Shown here: positions 1 to 9,829 of the stretch, piece after piece
Numbering within the stretch: the stretch's first letter is position 1
How the letters are laid out: each line of letters starts with the position of its first letter
NCBI GenBank assembly: GCA_018398815.1
Contig: CM031618.1
Location: forward strand, 56,459,510 to 56,523,509
Direction of reading: 5' to 3'
DNA from: Conus ventricosus
Lineage: Eukaryota > Mollusca > Gastropoda > Neogastropoda > Conidae
Length of the DNA stretch: 64,000 nt
The notes under the pieces: generated by a model
What the model was told of the DNA's origin: nothing
Databases searched by the model: none
Seen by the model: the letters and a program-made list of their open reading frames with translations, nothing else
Translations under genes and position numbers: made by a program

Positions 1-193
1 ACACTTGTCAGAGAAAAAAAGCAACACCAAATTCAGCAGAGCTCGTCGAGAATCTATTAGAACTTTTAGAGTAGCTAGAGAGGTGGAGAGGAATGTGGAG
101 TAAAACCATCGGCTGTTCTTGGCCTTTTGTCGATGCTGTTCGTTGCACAGTCCCTAGTCACCTGATCCTGTCTTGCTGCTATCCTCCCGTAGG
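1..193. other. Intergenic sequence, nothing recognised
   Basis: No open frame, repeat or splice-framed exon was recognised in this stretch to the left of the SINE. Confidence 0.4.
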
Positions 194-275
194 GAGCCGG
201 AATAGCTTAATCGGTAGAGCGCCGGACTCGTAATCTTGGTGATCCTGGGGTTGCGGGTTCGAATCTCCGCCGGGC
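194..275 (+). promoter_or_regulatory. Internal pol III promoter of the SINE (A and B boxes)
   Basis: The A box (203-220) and B box (255-265) are about 35 bp apart, the usual spacing for a type 2 internal RNA polymerase III promoter in tRNA genes and tRNA-derived SINEs. Whether it is still active cannot be judged from sequence. Confidence 0.65.
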
Positions 276-725
276 CGTTTCGGTACAGGGGGATTTTTCC
301 CTCGGCGTTAACATTGGTTCTGACTCCATTTCCCTTACAGTCCTTCGAATGAGACTATAAACCGAGGTTCCGTGTGTGAACGCACGCATAACATCTTGCA
401 CACACATAAAATCCCATCACCAGCTTTCGGAAGAGTAGGCCAGTTTGGCCGTTGGTATGGATGACACGTTACACATAACATGCACCCTGCGTGAGAAATG
501 GAAAGAATGAAGGAAGTAAGAAAATTGAGTGATCGATATTGAACGATACTGACTGGATGACACGGGAAACGACTGAATGAAGCGCCAGCTGGCAGCTCTT
601 CAGTGGGCACTACCCAGGTAGGCAGCCCGTTGTGTAAACGAGTGTGGATTGTAAAGCGCTTAGAGCTTGAGCTCTAGCTGAGAAGAGGCGCTATATAAGT
701 ATTCATTATTATTATTATTATTATT
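194..725 (+). mobile_element. tRNA-derived SINE with ATT-repeat tail
   Basis: The head looks like a tRNA: a pol III A box (TAGCTTAATCGGTAGAGC, 203-220), an anticodon-arm-like segment with CGT in the loop, and a B box (GGGTTCGAATC, 255-265). The 3' end has the segment TGTAAAGCGCTTAGAGC and then GCGCTATATAAG, ending in an (ATT)n run at about 700-725. Such a tRNA head, unrelated body and short-repeat tail is the classic layout of SINEs moved by a partner LINE. The tail differs from the ATCTT tail of the LINE in this window, so another LINE family probably mobilised it. No target-site duplication was found. A functional tRNA is unlikely because the acceptor and anticodon stems pair poorly. Confidence 0.85.
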
Positions 726-924
726 GTGAGCATATCCACAGTTGTCCATCTTCTCACTTTTAGGGAGACCTGTGAAAAGAAACCTTCTCCCCTTCCTAAA
801 CTTAAAGTGGGTCATCAGCGCGCTGCAATATCTCGCTTTTCACTCAGCCACGGAACAGTTGGAGTAGCTAGAACCCTCAGCATCACATTCCGCCTTCCCT
901 TCCCCGCCTGCCCACCTCACACAC

Positions 925-990
925 GCACGCACGCATGCACGTGCACACACACACACACACACACGCGCGCGCGCGTGCACACACACATCA
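925..990. repeat. (CA)n/(CG)n microsatellite
   Basis: Alternating purine-pyrimidine tract with CA runs on either side of a CG core; such tracts can adopt Z-DNA. Confidence 0.85.
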
Positions 991-1133
991 GTTTAACATT
1001 AAATGCTGGCTCAAATTTATGGTAAGCCTCAAAACGCTTACATGGTTTGTATAGTGTTTTAGTGCAGAATCCCTGCCTTGGCTTAAAGCTGTGTCAGGCC
1101 AATTGACATGGGCTAGAACACCAAGGCTACATC

Positions 1134-1232
1134 AAAATGTTGTTATGCTCTGCATAGTTATGCGGGGATTGTCTTCAGTTGTGACAAGCTCCTAGCATAA
1201 CATTATCAGTCTCCAAAATCCTCCGAAGTCAG
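1134..1232 (+). repeat. Dispersed repeat, copy 1 (partner at 42069-42166)
   Basis: This block and 42069-42166 share ordered blocks such as GACAAGCTCCT/GTACAAGCTCCT, GCATAGTTATG/GCAATAGTTATG and TCCTCCGAAG over about 100 bp in the same orientation. It is a diverged interspersed repeat of unknown class; no ORF or terminal repeat was recognised. Confidence 0.6.
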
Positions 1233-1912
1233 AGTGTGGCTGCCCACGTGGCGGGGTAATCAAAAACGGTCACACACGTAATGTTCTCATCCCCAGCTGA
1301 TGCATTTGTACCATAGTGTTCAAGTGTTTCGGCTGTTTGGATGATCCCTGGAGTCTTTTAGCCAGGGTACGACAACAACAACAACAAGTGCAGAATCCTA
1401 ATTGTGGCGTGTGGCCACAACTGGACGTCTCCGCTTTACCAGCTCACGATGGCACACGTAGCATAATGTCTCCCCACAGTGGCAAGTGTTTTATTTCAGC
1501 TTTGTGTCCCTGGCACCATTTTCGTAGAAACGTTTTCTCTGGAAATAATTACAGTGTTTATGAACAAACAAAAGAGTTCCTGAAAAGGACAACGGGAACT
1601 AACAACTTCAGTCGTCGCACAGCATCAAAGCCATCTTTTAAGGCAACACCTCCACTGGCATATCCTCTCAATCATTGACAATATACAGCCTTAACTGTTT
1701 TGTGGATATAAATCTCTCTTTCTCTTTAATAAACAAAGATAACGTGAACTTAGAAAATTAGAAGACGTACGTCAGCTTCATTTTGGCACTGCAGTATCTG
1801 CAAGATAACGGTCACTGTCTTCACCCCCACCCCCTCCTCCCTCCCAACACTACCACCGCCTTCTTTTCTATTACTGAGTCTAATCTGTTCCAATGTTCGT
1901 CTGAAACCCATG

Positions 1913-1913
<1 letters not shown>

Positions 1914-1970
<57 letters not shown>
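1914..1970. repeat. (GT)n microsatellite
   Basis: About 28 GT units, followed by a short CG-alternating stretch to 1999. The LINE at 2011-7976 is inserted at the end of this array. Confidence 0.95.
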
Positions 1971-1973
<3 letters not shown>

Positions 1974-1998
1974 CAAGTGTGTGCGTGCGCGCGCGCGC

Positions 1999-2010
1999 GT
2001 GTGTGTGCCT
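1999..2010. other. Target-site duplication, 3' side of LINE copy 1
   Basis: GTGTGTGTGCCT here is repeated exactly at 7977-7988 on the other side of the LINE. The final CCT is the part not explained by the GT array. Confidence 0.7.
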
Positions 2011-2095
2011 AAGATAAGATAATGTTGCTTATAGCCCAGCCGACCGCAAAGGGCCACATCAGGGCTGTCACCACGTTAAAATCAACTCACCAGTC

Positions 2096-2137
<42 letters not shown>

Positions 2138-2212
2138 TTCACACATCTCATTAAATGACATCGTCTAGAAACACACCAGAAATTGCATTAAAAATCTTTC
2201 TTCCGGAAAATC
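2011..2212 (-). other. 3' untranslated end of LINE copy 1 with ATCTT tail
   Basis: This 3' end recurs at 12326-12451, 46477-46532 (opposite strand) and 61262 onward, and in diverged form at about 14820, showing that it is the part preserved by 5' truncation. Read on the minus strand, the element ends GCAACATTATCTTATCTT. A tract of 36 T (2100-2135, A on the plus strand) lies about 90 bp from the tail. Confidence 0.85.
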
Positions 2213-5200
2213 TTAAATCAGATGAAAAATGTTAATCTCTCTCAAAAACTCAAGGATCACATCAGGCGGGACATCCCTGAACAGGATCTTCATGGACTCC
2301 GCTGTAAAATGTTTGTGTCTCACATTGTGCAAGTCCCAACACTCTAAAAGAACATGTTTCATTGTGAGTGGCGCATGACATGTTTGGACACCACGGAGCT
2401 TCTTCACTCTTTAAAAGGTAAGAATGGGTAAAATACGAATGGCCGGTGTGCAGCCGGCACAGAACCGTTTCCTCTTTACGACCTCCCGACGTAGATGGGA
2501 GGAAGTCCTTAAGGTTTGGACGGATCTGAAAGAGTTTGTTACTCATCTGTGTGTTCCAATCCTCCTGCCAGAGGTCTCTCACATAATCGTTAATTTTGGG
2601 TTTCACATCTGAGCAGGGGATATAAACGTTGGACAGTTTCTCTCTTGTGGCGTTCTTGGCTAAACAATCAACCATTTCGTTCCCTCCGATGCCAACATGA
2701 CCAGGAACCCAAGCAAGAGTAATGTTGTAACCGTCCGCCTTCAACTTGCTAAAAAGTTCAAAAAAAAGTAAAAGTTCTGGATGCTGAAGGTTGCGGCCAG
2801 CTATGGCCTCCAAAGCTGACAGCGAATCCGACAGAACCAGAAAGTCCCTCTTTGAAGAATGTGAGATTATCTTCAAAGCCAAAACCAGAGCAGTAAGTTC
2901 AGCAGAATAGACAGAAGCATCGGAATGAATATGTTCCAACAGTATCTGAGAAGGAGCCCCAGGGCAATAGGCTGCACAGGCCACTCCATCTTCAGACTTG
3001 GAACCGTCAGTAAAAACTTTTTGACAGGATGGGAATTTCAAACAGAGCTCGGCATACAATGCCTTGTACGCCAGAGAGCTGGTAGACTCTTTGCGAAAAG
3101 CTGCAAGATCAAAACGAATCTCTGGTGTGAAGAAGGTCCACGGTGGTTGATCCGGAAACTTGGAAAAATCAGATACTACACCTAGGTCTAGACCTGCATT
3201 CCGCACGTGAGGCTGCATACGAAGACCAAACGGCGGAATACATTTAGGGTTGTTTTCAAACTTACTTTGGAACGGAGGGTCAAAGACACAGTCATAGGCA
3301 GGGTTTTCTGGTTCCGAGAACAGTCTGATGTAATAATTCAAAGACAGTTTCAGCCTGCGGTTGGACAGTGAAGGTTCACCAGCCTCTGCGTACAGGCTGT
3401 AGACAGGGGTGGTGCGGAATGCTCCAAGACAGAGACGAAGCCCTTGATGGTGGATAGGGTCCAAGAGTTTGAGGTAAGAAGATCGTGCGGAGCCGTACAC
3501 AGCACAACCGTAGTCCAGTTTGGAACGGACCAGGGCTCTGTAGAGGTGCAACAAAGTTTTCTTATCAGCGCCCCAGTCGGTGTGCGCTACGACCCGCAGA
3601 ATATTCAGTGCTTTCTGGCAAGCAGTTTTTGAGGTTTTTAATATGGCTGAGGAAGTTAAGTTTTTGGTCAAAAATGACTCCCAGAAATTTGGCCTCTTTA
3701 ACAGCTGGAATGGGAGATTTCCCTACTTGAAGTTCAGGATCTGGAAAAAACTGACGGAAATTATGGAAGTGAATACACTGCGTCTTTGTTGGAGAAAAGG
3801 TGAAACCGTTTTCATCTGCCCACCGATGGATTTTATCTACGCAAAGCTGGAGCCTGCGCTGGACACTCGGGTACAGGCTTCAGTTGCGTAGACAGCAAAA
3901 TCATCCACAAACAATGAGCAGTCTGAACCCTGCTGAACTGATTTCACAATGTTGTTGATTTTAATACTAAAGAGGGCAGGAGACAGTATGCTCCCCTGTG
4001 GAACACCCAACTCCTGCTCGTGGACATCAGAGAGAGTGGTGCCAACCCGGACCTGAAACTGTCGTTCTGCCAAGAAATTTTGAATAAAAAGCGGAAGATG
4101 ACCTCGAAAACCCAGATCGTGGAGATCATGAAGTATCCCCGACTTCCAGGTGGTATCGTAGGCCTTCTCCAAGTCAAAGAAAATTGCCACTGCATGCTGT
4201 TTGTTCAGAAAGGCGTTCCGAAGTGTAGATTCCAGACGAATCAAATGGTCAACTGTAGTCCTATGTTTGCGGAAACCACACTGTTCTTTCGCCAAAAGGC
4301 CATCGGTTTCAAGTTTCCACATGAGCCTAGCATTGACCATTTTCTCCATCAATTTGCAGACACAGCTGGTCAAAGCTATGGGACGGTAGTTTGATGGATT
4401 AGAAAGATCTTTTCCAGGTTTGGGGATGGGAATAATAAGGGCTTTCCGCCAAGAGGGTGGAAAGAAACCTGTAGTCCATACATGGTTGTATACCTGTAGC
4501 AGTATGTTCAGACCTTCTTGCGGAAGATGTTTCAACAGTTGATAATGAATTTCATCTATACCTGGAGAAGAATCGCTGCAAGAAAGTAAGGCAGATTTCA
4601 GCTCATTTAACGTGAAATGAAGATTGTAGTCTTCCATGTTGTCGGACGAAAGTTGCAGGGTGATTTTTCTTTTAGGGCTTTGTGTTTGACAAAAGTGGCT
4701 GATTTGTTGGAAGAGGAGGAATTCTTTTCAATGGTTGAAGCAAGCAGATTAGCAACTGCTTTTTTGTCTATTATTAAAGAGTCAGAAAACTTGAGATGGT
4801 TCACAGTGGGACAGGTGTTCTTCCTTTTGATTTTCCACACTTTTTTCTTGGAACTTTTCGATGTCAGCCTGGAGCAGAAGCTTCTCCAGGACCGACGTTT
4901 ACTGATTTTAAAAGTGTGTCTCGATTTGGCACGGAGTTTTTGATGGGCTCGAGCGTTGGGACCCGAAGGTCGTTGGTATACCTGACGCTGAGCCCGTTTT
5001 CGAACTTTGGAAATTTGTTGGCAGTCTGAATCAAACCAGGGTGTTTTTGGCATTTGAAGTTTATCGGAAGACACTGGAATACAAACTTTAGCACACTTGA
5101 TCATAGTGTTTGTCAGTGATTCTGCTGGGTCCGGACTCTGAAGAAAGTCAGTGTCCTGGAACTCTTTAGAAATAGTGGCTGCAAATAGATCCCAGTTTGC

Positions 5201-5898
5201 TTTCTTATAATTTAGATGTTGAGAGACAGAGACGTGTTCAGTTATTACAGGTTGTAGAAGGACAGGGAAATGGTCACTTCCGTGCAGATTGTCATGGACA
5301 GACCACTCATAGTCCAGGACCAGCGAGGGGTCACAAACCGACAAATCTAAACACGAAAGTGAACCTGTGGAAGAGTGGAGGTAAGTTGCAGATCCGTCGT
5401 TCAGACAACACAATCGAAATCCGAAAGGACATCCTCAATTAGCAGACCTCTGGATGACGTACAGACACTACCCCAAAGAGGATTGTGACTGTTAAAGTCA
5501 CCCAACAGCAAAAAAGGTCGAGGAAGTTCTTCTATCAGACTGACAAGGTCCTGACGACAAACCGGGACAGAAGGAGGTAAATAAAGAGAACAGATTGTCA
5601 CAGTCTTGTGGAGAGTAACTCTCGCAGCAACAGCTTGAAGGGAGGTAGACAGAGCGACAGGACTATACAGTAGAGTTTTGTGTATGAGAAGGGCAACACC
5701 GCCCGACCGTCCCAACGTGGATGGTTGTGCAGGATTTGAAAGAATATTAAAGCCAGAAAGAGTAAAGGTCTTCTGGCTTTGAATTTGAGTTTCCTGAACA
5801 GCCACGACGGAAGGTTTTATAGATTGGCACAAAAGCTGCAGCTCCTCAAAGTTGGAATTTAGTCCACGGATATTCCAATGGAATATTGTATTATCCAT
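2213..5898 (-). CDS. LINE copy 1 ORF2: endonuclease-reverse transcriptase-RNase H, frame-broken
   Basis: The product nicks target DNA, reverse-transcribes the LINE RNA and removes the RNA strand. The N-terminal endonuclease shows HWNIRGLN, GDFNSHNPLWG and SDHFPV (5898 to about 5290). The RT part shows YRPIALTS, FFDLEKAYDTTW (motif A), GVPQGSILSPALF and the catalytic LFVDDFAVYAT (FVDD instead of the commoner YADD). RNase H shows FTDGSKSEDG, SAELTAL, LSDSLSAL and GHVGIGGNEMVD, matching the D-E-D-D catalytic set. A C-terminal Cys/His segment, with CHAPLTMKHVLLECWDLH, may bind nucleic acid. The ATG lies about 24 bp after the ORF1 stop. The frame changes near 5410, 4640, 3885, 3630 and 2400, mostly by one base, so about 1,230 codons are split over several frames. 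Copy 2 is intact at most of these points. Confidence 0.9.
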
Positions 5899-5924
5899 GG
5901 TGCAGAGGGCGAAAAGGAGAGAGA

Positions 5925-7240
5925 TCAGGTCATCTCCTCTTCAACGTCTGGTGCTAAAGGTGTAAATTTATTTGAGGTTTGTACTGGACTGTGTTGGTCT
6001 TCAGACCTGCTGGCAGACTTGCCAACAGGTGAAGAAGGAGGTCTGGATTTGGGAGACGGTGGAGGTTTCTTCCTCATCTCCACCATCTCCACACTGGGTT
6101 GAACTCCCTTGCCTGCACGGGCACTGGACAGAGGAGTTCGAGGGGGAATTGCTGGTTTTTTAATCTGCCCAGCAGCAGATGTTGTAGACTGCTGGGCAGT
6201 CTGAGGGGTGGCGGATTTTTTGCCTCCACCAGGGGCAGTCATTTTGGGTTGGGAGGTGGTGGACCTGCTTCCACCAGAGTTGACAGTTCGTACTTGCAGT
6301 GTCTTCGAAAACGTAAAGTCATCAGTCTGACAGCAGACTGATCGAGTGGAAACTGTGGGAACTTTCCTTACAGCCGAAGCATAGGAAGAGGCTGTCGGCA
6401 TCCGACTGCCCACAACCTGCTTGCGGGCCTCAAAAAAGGAAATTTTCTTTTCAGTTTTGATTCTTTGAATTGCGGATTCCTGAATCCAAAGAGGACAGTT
6501 TCTTGAAGAGGAGGGATGGTCGCCACCGCAGTTAGCACAATGTGCCGGATCTTGACACGGCCCATCATGGGTTGCCTTGCAGCAAACACCGCATACTCTT
6601 GCCCTGAACAGCGGTCCCTGACATGGCCAAACTTCTGGCACCTGAAGCACCTCAATGGGGATGGAACATATAACTGAACCCGGACATTCAGGTAGCCAAC
6701 TTTGATGACTGGAGGCAGCACAGGGTTGCAGAATGTCAGAAAGAGGGTGTTGGTGGCCACTCTTTCTGCACCCTTCTTGACAGTCACCCTGCGCACCTCC
6801 GTCACACCCTGGGATGCCAGCTCCGTTTTGATTTCTGCCTCTGAGACTCCTGATAAATCCCGACAGCGAATCACGCCTTTCGATGAATTTAATTGTTTGT
6901 GGGGAGTTACCCTGATCTCCCTGTCCACAAGTTTCGTTGCCTTCAGCAGCTGTTCAGATTGCTTTTGTGATTTGCATTGAATAAGAAAGGAACCATTTCT
7001 CAACCTCTTGATGGACCGAGGGTCACCTGCTATACCTTGAAAGCCCTTTTGGATAGCAAAAGGGCTCAGAGCTGAAAGGGGTCTTTCCTGCTCCGTTCCT
7101 TCCATCACGAGCCAGGAAGCCCAGAATCCTGTCCTCTGTCGTACCTCCGTATCCGAATCGCTATCCGAATCAAAATTCCCTGAAATAGGGGATGCAGCCT
7201 TCCTCTTCTTTTTTGGGGGGAAGTTTTTAGAAAAAGCCAT
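5925..7240 (-). CDS. LINE copy 1 ORF1: gag-like RNA-binding protein with CCHC knuckles, frameshifted
   Basis: ORF1 proteins of I/Jockey LINEs coat the element RNA. The chosen start (7240, MAFSKNFPPKKKRKAA) is the ATG just before a basic PKKKRK stretch that resembles a classical nuclear localisation signal; an upstream in-frame ATG at 7318 is less likely. The middle (SPFAIQKGFQGIAG, then SSKGVIRCRDLSG) resembles the conserved core of I/Jockey ORF1 proteins. Three zinc knuckles follow: CFRCQKFGHVRDRC, CGVCCKATHDGPC and CANCGGDHPSSSRNC. The first lies in one frame and the other two in another, so a one-base indel sits near 6600. The C-terminal part is Ser/Pro/Lys-rich. The ORF ends 26 bp before the ORF2 ATG. 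Confidence 0.85.
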
Positions 7241-7976
7241 AGTTATTGTATTAAGTTTCATCTCCCCCTTACCCACCCACCTTGGAGTCCAACTAAGGGG
7301 CCAGGGCCAAGAAACCAATGTCTTGACCCCTTCCAGGCTTCGGGAGAGATATACGACAAACAGAAACTACCAACCCCATCCCCTGATCATGCTCAACTCC
7401 CGGGGACAGACAGCTGAGCACTGCAGGGTTAACTTGGCCAGCAGGGGAACTGTCTGTCTTGACCCAGCCCCAAGAAGGGGAGCCGATTAGTACACTCGGG
7501 CCAAAGTGTACTCCCTGTCTAGGAGAGGTCCGAGCCAAAGTGATGTGTTGAGAGCGCTGGCCCTCTCAATCACCAGGATCTCATTCCCCTCCGACACAGG
7601 TCGCACCGCACGGCAAACGCGGCGGATCTTAAGGAGACCACAGAGAGAAAAGGAGTGTGGAAAAGAAGACTTGAAGGGAGACGAAGATAGAAAAGGGCCA
7701 AATAAGGAAGGCAGAAAACAAGAAAAGGAGAAAGGCGGGTTACTCTTAGTCAGGATCCTCACCCTTAGCCTATCTGACATGGGAAGCCCTACCAGGGGCA
7801 TCAACTCCTTACCACGTTACGCTTAGGCCAGACAGCATCTTGGCTTTTCGGACCTAGAAGCAGTTTGAAAAAAAACCAGCCTATCTCCGAGTATTGATGC
7901 CCCGCCAGCAAAGCCTAAGGGATCACTGGACCGCGCAAGCCCTCCGACCACGACAAAGTCGCAACCCCCGGAGGGT
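7241..7976 (-). other. 5' leader of LINE copy 1
   Basis: About 735 bp between the inferred 5' end of the LINE and the ORF1 start. Internal promoters are usual in this class of LINE, but no motif could be assigned. Short open frames here have no recognisable product. Confidence 0.6.
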
Positions 7977-7988
7977 GTGTGTGTGCCT
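7977..7988. other. Target-site duplication, 5' side of LINE copy 1
   Basis: Exact second copy of GTGTGTGTGCCT (see 1999-2010), followed by more GT repeat, so the pre-insertion site was a GT array. Confidence 0.7.
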
Positions 7989-8085
7989 GTGTGTGTGTGT
8001 GTGTGTGTCTGTGTGTGTGTGTGTAAGTGTAAGTGTGTATGTGCGTGTGTGTATGTGTATGTGCGCACGTGTGTGTGCGAGACGT
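7989..8085. repeat. (GT)n-rich imperfect microsatellite
   Basis: Interrupted GT array on the 5' side of LINE copy 1; probably the other half of the array interrupted by the insertion. Confidence 0.85.
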
Positions 8086-9001
8086 TTCCTTTACACAGTT
8101 CACTCCCTTTATTCATTATCGAAAGAAGGGGAGGACGACAGGGGAGGAAGATAGTGACGGTTAAAATCAAATGAACTGAAAAAATACTGCTGAAAAAGCA
8201 AAGTCACATCAGTGGAACGTCTTAGAATAAGGTGTTGTGTAAATCTGCAGCATGTTCGTGCCTGCTGTCACGCACATCCCAGTGCTAAACAAGAGCGGAC
8301 GAAAGGCCTATTGGAGCCTGCAATACGAAGAGATCTGTCTTGAGGACGGATTGTGATGGTTCCCCAGTGTTTTCCATGAAGGGTTTAACTTAAATATATT
8401 TCTCTGATTTCATGTTCTCGTTTTCTTCCTCTCCCTCCCGTCCCCCACTACCCCCCCCCCCCCCCCCAACCTTTAAAAAAAAAAATTATTAAGTCTTTGC
8501 CGAGTCATTAAAGTAATGACGGAAGAATTGTTAGCGTAGAATTGTTTACCCCGCACTACTATGTTCAGCATAATATATATGTATATATTCAATTATAAAC
8601 AAAGCTTGCTCTTATGTCTTAGATTGAAGAAATAGGGGGAGATAAGCATTCATATCTGCAGTGGTAGTTAATTCTGCCTAACTAACAGTGGGTGCTTGAG
8701 AGGGTGGATGGGGAATGATAAATGCTTCTCAAAATGAGCCTTCAGCAAGGTAAAAGTCTCCAAGGGGGAGACAATCTCCAATAGGGAGGAAACTCACTAA
8801 CATATAACTCCTGGTCAGATACCGGTATTTCGAAACCCGATTGTTTCTCCTCAGTGACCGCGGAAAGTGGCAATTTGATTGACTCCTCTGCCTTTCCGGT
8901 TTTAAGAAGAATGCTATCCCAGAAAAAGGCTGGTGTGCAATACCGTAGTATGTTTGTTGAGTTTTCAAAAAACTAACCAAAGGTGCCACCTAAGAAGCAA
9001 A
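8086..9001. other. Intergenic sequence, no gene recognised
   Basis: Contains a C-run followed by an A-run at about 8452-8484 and an AT-alternating stretch near 8570-8590. No exon, ORF or repeat family was recognised. Confidence 0.45.
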
Positions 9002-9158
9002 AGAAAATCATAAAAGAGCAAAACAAGCTACATTTTCTTGTGAAAAGTACAAAATATAAAAAGAACTGGCCCTCAGCACTTGTGTCTTAAGAGGTTATCT
9101 GTTTATATTTTGTACTTTTCACAAGAAAATGTAGCTTGTTTTGCTTTTATGATTTTCT
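9002..9158. repeat. Long inverted repeat (57-59 bp arms, 41-bp loop)
   Basis: The left arm (9002-9060) is the reverse complement of the right arm (9102-9158) except for one 2-base length difference (AGAGCA against AAGCA). The loop is 9061-9101. The core is AAGCTACATTTTCTTGTG and its complement. A transcript from either strand would fold into a hairpin of about 57 bp. It may be a small fold-back or MITE-type element or a hairpin RNA source; no target-site duplication was identified. Confidence 0.9.
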
Positions 9159-9159
9159 G

Positions 9160-9785
9160 ATGTTAGTTTAGAGTCGGAGTGAATCTTGTCAGAGGTGTTA
9201 GTTTAGAGTTGGAGTGGATCTTGCCAGAGGTGTTTACCTTTGGATGTCAGTTTAGAGTCTGAGTGAATCTTGCCAGGTGTTTATCTTTGGATGTCAGTTT
9301 TGAGTCTGAGCGATACTTGTCAGGTGATTATCTTTGGATGTTACTTTAGAGTCTAAGCGATACTTGTCAGGTGTTTATCTTTGGATGTTACTTTAGAGTC
9401 TAAGCGATACTTGTCAGGTGTTTATCTTTGGATGTTACTTTAGAGTCTAAGCGATACTTGTCAGGTGTTTATCTTTGGATGTCAGTTTAGGAGTCTGAGC
9501 GATACTTGTCAGGTGTTTATCTTTGGATGTCAGTTTAGAGTCCGAGCGATACTTGTCAGGTGTTTATCTTTGGATGTCAGTTTAGAGTCTAAGCGATACT
9601 TGTCAGGTGTTTATCTTTGGATGTCAGTTTAGAGTCTGAGTGAATCTTGCCAGGTGTTTATCTTTGGATGTCAGTTTAGTCTGAGCGATACTTGTCAGGT
9701 GTTTATCTTTGGATGTCAGTTTAGAGTCTGAGTGAATCTTGCCAGTGTTTATCTTTGGATGTCAGTTTAGAGTCTGAGTGAAAAG
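9160..9785 (+). repeat. Minisatellite, ~47-bp unit, about 13 copies
   Basis: Tandem units containing TTTATCTTTGGATGTCAG, TTTAGAGTCTGAGCGATAC and TTGTCAGGTG. The first units are shorter and more diverged; some central ones are nearly identical, suggesting recent expansion. Two alternate forms (GAGCGATACTTGTC and GAGTGAATCTTGCC) are interspersed. It begins directly after the 9002-9158 inverted repeat. Confidence 0.92.
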
Positions 9786-9829
9786 GACACCTTTGACAGT
9801 TCCTGGACAGTGGCATTCCTGGTCAGCTA

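Larger units (their letters stand above)
726..1998. other. Intergenic sequence with microsatellites
   Basis: No recognisable gene. It holds a CA/CG tract at about 925-990, a dispersed repeat at 1134-1232, a (GT)n tract at 1914-1970 and a (CG)n tract at about 1985-1999. A 120-codon plus-strand open frame at 1316-1678 shows no recognisable domain. Confidence 0.5.
2011..7976 (-). mobile_element. Near full-length I/Jockey-type non-LTR retrotransposon (LINE), copy 1
   Basis: About 5.97 kb on the minus strand. From its 5' end: a roughly 735-bp leader (7241-7976), ORF1 (gag-like, 5925-7240), ORF2 (apurinic endonuclease, reverse transcriptase, RNase H; 2213-5898) and a roughly 200-bp 3' region with an internal T tract, ending in ATCTT repeats. 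An exact 12-bp target-site duplication (1999-2010 and 7977-7988) bounds it, so it appears full length. The RNase H domain and CCHC ORF1 place it in the I/Jockey group; the exact clade (I, Nimb or similar) needs a tree. Both ORFs carry apparent frameshifts, so the copy is dead unless these are sequence errors. Confidence 0.9.

Noticed and set aside
194..275. A functional tRNA-Thr (CGT) gene
   Set aside because: Boxes A and B are good, but the anticodon and acceptor stems pair poorly and the sequence continues into a SINE body with an ATT tail.
1316..1678. 120-codon plus-strand open frame with a Gln run
   Set aside because: The Gln run comes from a short CAA repeat and the rest matches nothing recognisable.
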